The notes under the pieces: generated by a model
The model's input: the letters and a program-made list of their open reading frames with translations, nothing else
Databases searched by the model: none
Told to the model about the DNA's origin: nothing
Program-made: the position numbers and the translations under genes
In this document: positions 55,801 through 64,000 of the stretch, piece by piece
Position numbering within the stretch: the first letter of the stretch is position 1
Layout of the letters: every line of letters begins with the position of its first letter
Source: Ridgeia piscesae
Lineage: Eukaryota > Annelida > Polychaeta > Sabellida > Siboglinidae
Direction: 5' to 3'
NCBI GenBank assembly: GCA_025642075.2
Contig: JAODUO010000420.1
Coordinates: 237,501-301,500 of the forward strand
Length of the DNA: 64,000 nt

Positions 55801-58800
55801 TTATTACAGGTTCAAGCATTTTTATATCTTTCAATAATATAATTTTCCACAAACAAAACGTAGAACGAATTAAGTAAAGTTTATCGTGAAACTGAGATAA
55901 TGTCCTAAAAACAGAAATTTTAAAGATAAAATCCATGAAATTATGTAATTTATAATATTTATATAATTTAAAAAGAGATTAAAAAGAGGGTATCCGGAAG
56001 TGGGAGACACTGGGAACATTCTGCCTATAGTACATTAGTACATAGTACAGTATCTAATGTATCTACTTGGGCTCGGGACTCCGCTTTGGTTGCTCCTTAC
56101 AACGTTCCCCTGGCGAGAAACGTCACGACCTTCAAACCTCACAACTGATCACTGTGCTACGAGAAAGGGAGGGAGTATCTGCCCCTAAGCCCGGCGTTCC
56201 ATTGCCGGATGTGACCCTCCATATTGCGAGCATCACGTGATACACCCTTTGCCACGAGGCATCGAATACACATCAGTTACAATTATAGTAGCAATTTCCT
56301 TTCCTTATATACCATATAGTGTGTGACTGGCGAGATTGTGGTGTCAACTTGTCTTAACTTAAACTGATATAACTATTTCCAGTGAAGTTATTTGTATTGT
56401 AGAATGGCGTTAAAACATGGTTTATATGTTATATTATATCATATGATACATTAAACATGTTAATATGTGAAACTATAATTATTCATCCATGCACAGTTAT
56501 GGATAGGTATGTTTTACACCAGGCGACGTGAAACCAAGATGGCGCACACATCGTCGCCATTTTGTCCTTCATAAAATGTAACGAGGAATTACTTTAAAAT
56601 GTTGATACATAATTCGTATAATTCCATATAACTCAAATTTGTAAACAAGAGTACATAACATAAAATAATAAACATATAATTAACAGATGTAGACTAAGAC
56701 AAATTTAGTAGTTATTTTATTAAAGATATTATCGACACAAATCAGCATAGTGATCGTAATTTTGTTTTCCACATACGTGTTGGCTTAAACAGGCAAAAAC
56801 ATCGCTTATATGTATATCATATGATACATTAAACATGTTAACATGTGAACCTATAATTATTAATCCATGCAGATTTCTAGATAGGAATGTGTTACAACAG
56901 GCCACGTGAAACCAAGATGGCGCACACATCGTCGCCATTTTGTCCTTCATAAAATGTAACAAGGAATTACTTTAAATGTTGATACATAATTCGCATAATT
57001 CCATATAACTCAAATTGGTAAACAAGAATACATAACATAATATAATAAACATATGACAGCTGTAGACTAAGCCAATTTATTTTATTTAAGATATTATCAA
57101 CACCGATCAGCATAGTGATCATAATTTTGTTTTCCACATACGTGTTAGCTTAAACAGGCAAAAGCACTTTTCCAAACAATGGTATTGACTTTAGGGACAA
57201 AAACTAGATCATAAAGAACCTTTCTCATCGGAGTAAGCAATGAATTAAAAGATCTTAAAGATAATACGATATCGGACAGGAAGACAATGCAATGACTAGA
57301 TTTAGAAGCCCCATAGACCGAATAAAACATGGAGACCTAGACACAATCATTGCCAAGCAATTCTGAACACATTGTAATTTTGTGATGCTGTTAAAGGTAA
57401 AATTATGATAGAGGGAATTACAACAGAAACATGCATTGAATCACGAATATGATAATATGACAATAATGGAACGTACGACCATTAATTGCCGTTCTAAATA
57501 CCTCCACAAACTTTCATAGCTTCGAGTAACTGCATCGTACAATCTGTGCCCGTCCTCGTTGTGTTCCGGCATCTGTTGATATCCTAGTGTCTGCTGACAT
57601 CCTAAACTGCACCTTGTGTGCAGCGTAGTTGAAACTAACTGTCACACAACATTGAGCGTCAAACGTGCATCGTCTGCTGCACTCGACCCCCAATCGAACA
57701 AGCCAAGAAACATATGAAGTTGGCCTTGCACTGTTAACCGGGAGAACTACATTTTGACCTCAACGATTCCATGCTATTGGTCTATTCACCCTTCGGTCAT
57801 TTGTTAATACAAATAACTGTAAGCAGTCACCGATGTGGCTAAGTTAAATGCTGTCAACCCCTGCGTTCTGGCGTAGCAACAAAGCCATTAATTGTACCAG
57901 GCCGCATGCTATGCTAAGAATGTGCAACACCAATTGACGGATTGCATTGTCTGTGTTAAACTGTGATAATGTCAATGAAGCATGGCAGGTATTATACAGT
58001 TGCTTTGTATAGCACAAATAGCTTCGACATTCGTGTGAATATGCGCAAATAGCCATGACCGAATCCATGTGCGACTTAATGAGAATGAAGGAATGGGTAA
58101 GAAACGAGTGGCGGGCGAAAACGTGGATGAAGAGGGATGTAGAGAAGAGTGGGAAAGAATAGGGAAAACGGGATAGATATAGTGTGACGCAGAGACAGAG
58201 GAGGGAGAATCGGAGGAAGAAAGAGAGACATGGGGAGAGAGAGGGAGGGAGGAGGGGGGCAGGGAGAGAGGGAGGTAGGAAGGGAGACAGTAAGGAAGGA
58301 GGGAGGGAGAGGAGAGAGAGAGAGGAGAGGAGGGAGAGAGAGAGACAGGGAGAGAGAGAGGAGAGAGAGGAGAGGGAGAGGGAGAAGCGAGAGAGGGAGA
58401 GAGAGAGACGAGAGAGAGAGAGACAGATCGAGAGAGAGGAGAGAGAGGAGAGGGAGAGAGCGAGACAGCTCGAGAGAGAGGAGAAAGAGAGAGGAGGGTG
58501 AGAGGGGAGAGAGAAGATCGAGAAAGAGGAGAGAGAGGGGAGAGAGGGAGAGAGCGAGACAGCTCGAGAGAGAGGAGAAAGAGAGGAGAGGGAGAGAGGG
58601 AGAGAGGGAGAGAAGCGAGAGAGCGAGACAGCTCGAGAGAGAGGAGAGAGAGAGAGGGAGAGAGGGAGAGAGCGAGACAGCTCGAGAGAGAGGAGAAAGA
58701 GAGAGAGAGGAGAGAGGGAGAGAACGAGACAGCTCGAGAGAGAAAGAGAGGGAGAGAGCGAGAGAGCGAGACAGCTCGAGAGAGAGGAAGAGAGAGGGAG

Positions 58801-58906
58801 AGAGAGGAGAGAGCGAGACAGCTCGAGAAGAGAGAGAGAGAAAGAGAGAGAGAGAGGGGAGAGAGAGGAGAGAGCGAGACAGCTCGAGAGAGAGAGAGAA
58901 GAGAGA

Positions 58907-58945
<39 letters not shown>

Positions 58946-59061
58946 AGAGCGAGACAGCTCGAGAGAGAGGAGAGAAGAGAGAGAGGAGACAGAGAGAGAG
59001 AGAGAGACAGAGAGAGAGAGGAGAGAGAGAGAGAGAGGAGAGAGAGAGACAGAGAGGAGAC

Positions 59062-59096
<35 letters not shown>

Positions 59097-59346
59097 CAGA
59101 GAGAGAGAGAGAGGAGAGAGAGAGCAGGAGAGAGAGAGAGAGAGACAGAGAGAGAGACAGAGAGAGAGAGAGACAGAGAGAAGAGAGACAGACAGAGAGA
59201 GAGAGAGAGGGAGACGAGAGAGAGAGAGGAGAAGCCGAGAGAGAGGAGAGAGGAAGAGCAGAGAAGAGAGAGAGAGGAGAAGAGAGCAGAGAGAAGGAGA
59301 GAGACAGAGAGAGAGCAGAGAGAGAAGACAGAGACGAGAGAGACAG

Positions 59347-59391
<45 letters not shown>

Positions 59392-59410
59392 GAGACAGAG
59401 AGAGAGAGAA

Positions 59411-59475
<65 letters not shown>

Positions 59476-59562
59476 AGACAGACAGACAGAAGAAGAGAAG
59501 ACAGACAGAAGACAGAGAGAAGACGAGAGAGAGAGACAGAGAGGGAAAGAGGGAGAAGCGAG

Positions 59563-59658
<96 letters not shown>

Positions 59659-59661
59659 AGA

Positions 59662-59697
<36 letters not shown>

Positions 59698-60296
59698 AGA
59701 GTGATGGATCAGTGAGCTAGTGATGGGGGGGACGCCAATCAGTGGGCAGCAGGAACTATTTGGTCAGGGCCTACTGTGTTTATGTGTTTGATAATTAGTT
59801 TTTGTATTAGTTATATGTGGCGGCGCCTCTGACAGTTTATTTTTTATATTTTATATATATATAGATGATAGAAGCGTATTCAAGTGTTGTTCTAACAAAG
59901 GTTTGATAATGTTCAGTGTGATTTGACTGGTCTTCAGGTCTTGGGCATTTGCTGGTGTTACCTCAAGAAAGATAATGTTGCTATTAGCTTTCTTTGTGAC
60001 AGCATTTATTTGGTGGTTCAAGGACAGTTTGCTATTGATATTTTTGCCTAGGTGCTTTGCAGTGTTATGTAGCCGTTCTCCAGGATTCGTCGCCCTTTGT
60101 CAATGTCTAGTTTTCTCTTACTTCGATTTGGGGTTATAGTCTATGGCTAGGGATAATATGTCATCATGAATATACTAGTCAGAGATGCCTGGAGCCTGTT
60201 GAGGTCCTCCTGCAGGTGCACTGCTGCATCTTTCTCACCACTGATTCTACGATACATCAGACTGCCTTCTGCAACATGATTTCATATATATCCCTG

Positions 60297-60350
<54 letters not shown>

Positions 60351-63300
60351 CCAGCAAGCATGCACCCATTGTGCCAAAGAATATCTAACTGCTAGGCACA
60401 GAGGGCATCTCATAAAACTAATGACATGGCATTCTTGGATACATGCCTACAAGTACCACTGCTTATTTATAGCCCCATTAGAGCATACCGGGCAGTGTCA
60501 GATGGAAGTAACTAACTGGAAATAGGGCGAGCCCAGCAGATCCTGAAAACACCATCTTTAAACGACAACGAAGATGACGAGGAAAATGCTAATTAGGACT
60601 TAAGAAATTTAGCTAGACACTTGTTGAAAATATATGAGTGTCGCAAAGAACATTTTGGAAAAGTATTAACATTAATATATTTGACACTAATGTTCATATG
60701 ATCTACATGACAATATTGAAACATAGTATTGTTTGTGTTGTTTTAAAGATAAACCAGTGTTTCACAGAAATATAGGTAATTGTGTTCTATGTTTACTCAC
60801 TATACCAGAAGTAATCTTGTGACTGTGGCGTTCATATTGCAGGTGCAATACTTTTAAGCGGTGTATATGACCTTCGACCTCTAATAGACACGACTGTAAA
60901 TGAACCTCTGGGAATGACCAAGTAGGTACCATCTGTCTATTAATCTAACAGACAATTTAATTAAGAGAATTTAGTATTATCCATAATATACGTACATTGG
61001 TTGCTTGGGAATTTTTTTTAAGTTAAACAATTCTCATTCACATCCATTCAGGTAAATCACTTCAAGTACCTTATAGTATTTATCCGAGATCTTGTTTATC
61101 AGTGAATCCTACGATGTTTGAGCAGTCAGTTACAAACAGGCCATCCTTACAAATTGTGAGCTACCACAATTTTGTTTTAAAACAAAATGCTGTGATAATT
61201 TACCTTGTAAATTTCACCTTTTCTACTAGCAGTGTATATTGGTTGGTGCATGTTGAGATTTAAGCATGATAAGCAAAATCCTCCATTTGGAATTTATTGA
61301 TGTAAATAAAAAAATCTACAATGACATTCTATGGAGTTCATGTACCCCATAATATTAAATTTTGACATACCCCAAATTTACCAAAAACTGTAGTTGGTAG
61401 ATGCTTTCAGTAGTGTTGCCTATGACACTGTTCAAAGATACGTTTGCAGTTTGAATGATGATTTAATTGGTAGGTATCATTTGCAGAGATTCGGCTGGGA
61501 GAATAGTCCCACTAATCATGTGACAGAGTTATGTGCGAGATGTCGTGACGTAGACATCCTGGTGGTTGTGGGTCAGTACGATTGTCCCGAGTTCCATCGG
61601 CAGTCGCAAGACTTTGATCAGGTATTTACAGAACCACTTAAAGCTTCTGTATACGTGTTGCTCAAACGTAAAGTTCAGTCTCACAACGGTTGTGACAGTT
61701 GCTATGCTCAAGACCACCTGATTAGGCAAAGGAGCACACTACACTACCTAATGCAGCATCACAGTTGCACTCACATATCTAATGTTGGCCCAAGTGGCAT
61801 GTTAGAAATTGCTGTGGTAATATTCAAGCAAATGAGCAGAATGTTGACATATTGTTCGTATAACTAATTAGGACCAGCAAATCTAGTTAAGGTCTGTTCA
61901 ATAATGTTAACAGATTTGGTCTTATTCGACTATGGCTATCCATAGAGGGTACCAGCTTCTTTGCCCAGACCTGGTAGAGCAGTAATTTGTAACAGGAAGT
62001 CTGCTGTCTAGAACGTGGGAAAGTTAAACATCAAAGGGTATTGTGGTGACCTCTGCTCACCTCAGCATTATTGTTAGTAAATTTTGAAACTGGATGTTTC
62101 GTTTACCATTTGAATGTGTTGCAGATGGAATCTTTCAAATTGCAAAAATTGTCTCGAGCTTACTAAAGTAACTAAAACAATTTGGCTGGCAGTAAACCCA
62201 CATGTCTGCTGTAGTTTAAGAACATATTATTAAACAAAAACATAAAACCTTTAAACCGAGTGCATATACACAATTAATCTTACACTATTCACACATAATA
62301 AGTCTGGACATACAGTCTGGATTCACCATGCGCTGAACCAGGTAAACTTTGAACTTGGTTTTTTGTTCATGTTCAGTGCTTACGATCTCATGGCGTCCGA
62401 AGCAGATTCATTGAAATCTCAGACATGGATCATTTTGAAATAGTGGATAATCTACAGGACCCAGGATACACGCTCACAAAGGTGGGGCCAAGGACAGTAA
62501 TAAACGGTCAATCAGTCAAACGTTTATCGACATGTTGACAGTATTTAATTATTAAAAATGAAATCTTTGTGTTCTGTGATATGATAATGTTCAACTGTGT
62601 GTGTGTACGCGCGTGTGCGCATGTGTGTGTGCGTGCATTTGTGTGTGCACTTGTGTGTGTATATAGGTATCCATATATGTAAAAAGTATTACACTATAAA
62701 TTTTAAATACATACAGGACTATACCAATCTGGCAGTGACATTTCACAGATCTAGGAGTCGCTTTAAATCTCACTTGCCAATATCAACATCACTGGTAACA
62801 CAGTTTTTTCACTTTTAAAAGTCATCCCCGCATTTGGCTGTCTTGCAGGAGACCATTTCACTGATGTCACAGCATAGCAATTCCGCAGGGATTTGATGAC
62901 ACAGAGACGTGTTTACTGGACACAGAATGTTGCTTCACTGGACAGAGCAGGGTGTTCACTGGACGTAGAGACTAGCGGCAAAGACGATGTCCCGTTTGAT
63001 GAGCGTTGACGCCTCCTCAGCCTTCTGGTACAAGATGGGGTCACCGATGATGCTGGCGGCATTGGAAACATCTCTCAGAATCTCGTGAAGTCGCTGGATA
63101 CAACGCACAATGATTCCCTCCTGGACACTGGTCAACTGCATGATCTCAGCAAGTCTGCAATGGCCAATCATTAATCATTAGTGGGGGTTAAAACTGCCTT
63201 GCTTGAACACTGGTCAACTGCAATATCTAAGCAAAATTCTGCAATGGTCAATCATTTTTGGGAGTTAAAACTGCCTTGCTTTAATACTGGGCACTGGTCA

Positions 63301-64000
63301 ACTGTATTATCTAAGAAGAATTCTGCAATGGCCAATCATTTTTGGCAGTTAAAACTGCCTTGCTTTAATACTGGGCACTGGTCAATTGTATTATCTAAGA
63401 CGAATTCTGCAATGGTCAATCATTTTTGGCAGTTAAAACTGCCTTGCTTTAATACTGGGCACTGGTCAATTGTATCATCTAAGAAGAATTCTGCAATGGC
63501 CAATCATTTTTGGCAGTTAAAACTGCCTTGCCTGAACACTGGTCAATTGCATGATCTTAGCAAAACTCTGCAACGAACAATCATGGGCCACATTTAAAAC
63601 TGCCTTACAAATAATTATACAAGATCACATAGGCATTCACAGCAGATACACAGAGTGGTTACATTGTTATGTTTGTAAATATATTATAAAAAAACTAGTT
63701 TTGAATGTACCAATTAAAGGTATAAATGTGTCGGGCTTAACATGTTCACGTCACACAGCCAGTGTGACAGAAGGTGATGTGTTGTGTTGTTTCGAATGGA
63801 AGTTTTTTGTTTAGACTGCCGATTATTAATAATATGTACCTATATTTTTAATTGCGAACTGACGCCTTAGATTTTATTGTTATACTATAATGACTACTCA
63901 AGTGGCTGTCATGGTGACAGTATTTAAATTCATTAATAGGAGTCTTCAGACAAATTGCATGTGCTCAGTTGTAATACATACTCGCGATTAATGCAAACAA

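Overview
This is eukaryotic, almost certainly animal, nuclear DNA. Genes are split into many short exons with GT-AG introns, introns are full of retroelement fragments, and simple-sequence and tandem repeats are very abundant. LINE and tRNA-SINE remnants and long intergenic microsatellites fit an invertebrate bilaterian, perhaps a marine lophotrochozoan or invertebrate deuterostome. I cannot resolve the phylum from this window. No rRNA, standalone tRNA, CRISPR or prokaryotic system was seen.

Layout. (1) ~0.8-23.8 kb, + strand: a complete-looking SMPD4 gene (neutral sphingomyelinase 3 family), 17 exons joined in frame into about 816 residues; the first exon is tentative. (2) ~24.1-52.1 kb, - strand: a complete SART3 gene (U6 snRNP recycling factor), 23 exons joined in frame into about 930 residues, tail-to-tail with SMPD4. 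(3) 52.1-60.8 kb: mostly repeats, including a LINE ORF1 fragment, a palindrome cluster, a 0.37-kb tandem duplication, a 1.5-kb GA satellite and a LINE reverse-transcriptase remnant. (4) 60.8-62.9 kb, + strand: the last four exons of a kynurenine formamidase (AFMID); the exons carrying the nucleophilic serine were not found. (5) 62.96-63.15 kb, - strand: the last exon of the SKI2-type exosome helicase SKIC2 (SKIV2L), tail-to-tail with AFMID with 59 bp between stop codons. The genes are unrelated housekeeping neighbours, not a pathway.

The most interesting signal is in the introns. Several tandem arrays lie directly against the 3' splice site of the next exon. In at least two (SMPD4 exon at 18488, SKIC2 last exon) the repeat unit is itself a copy of the splice acceptor plus the first 23-31 coding bases. 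Two further exons (SMPD4 at 16213, SART3 at 48337) show smaller versions, and a SART3 array at 35.3 kb repeats the acceptor alone. Other arrays were born inside transposons: a 15-bp minisatellite inside a SINE, and another inside a LINE tail. One SINE family carries a consensus 5' splice site on its antisense strand, and two copies place it just downstream of genuine exon donors.
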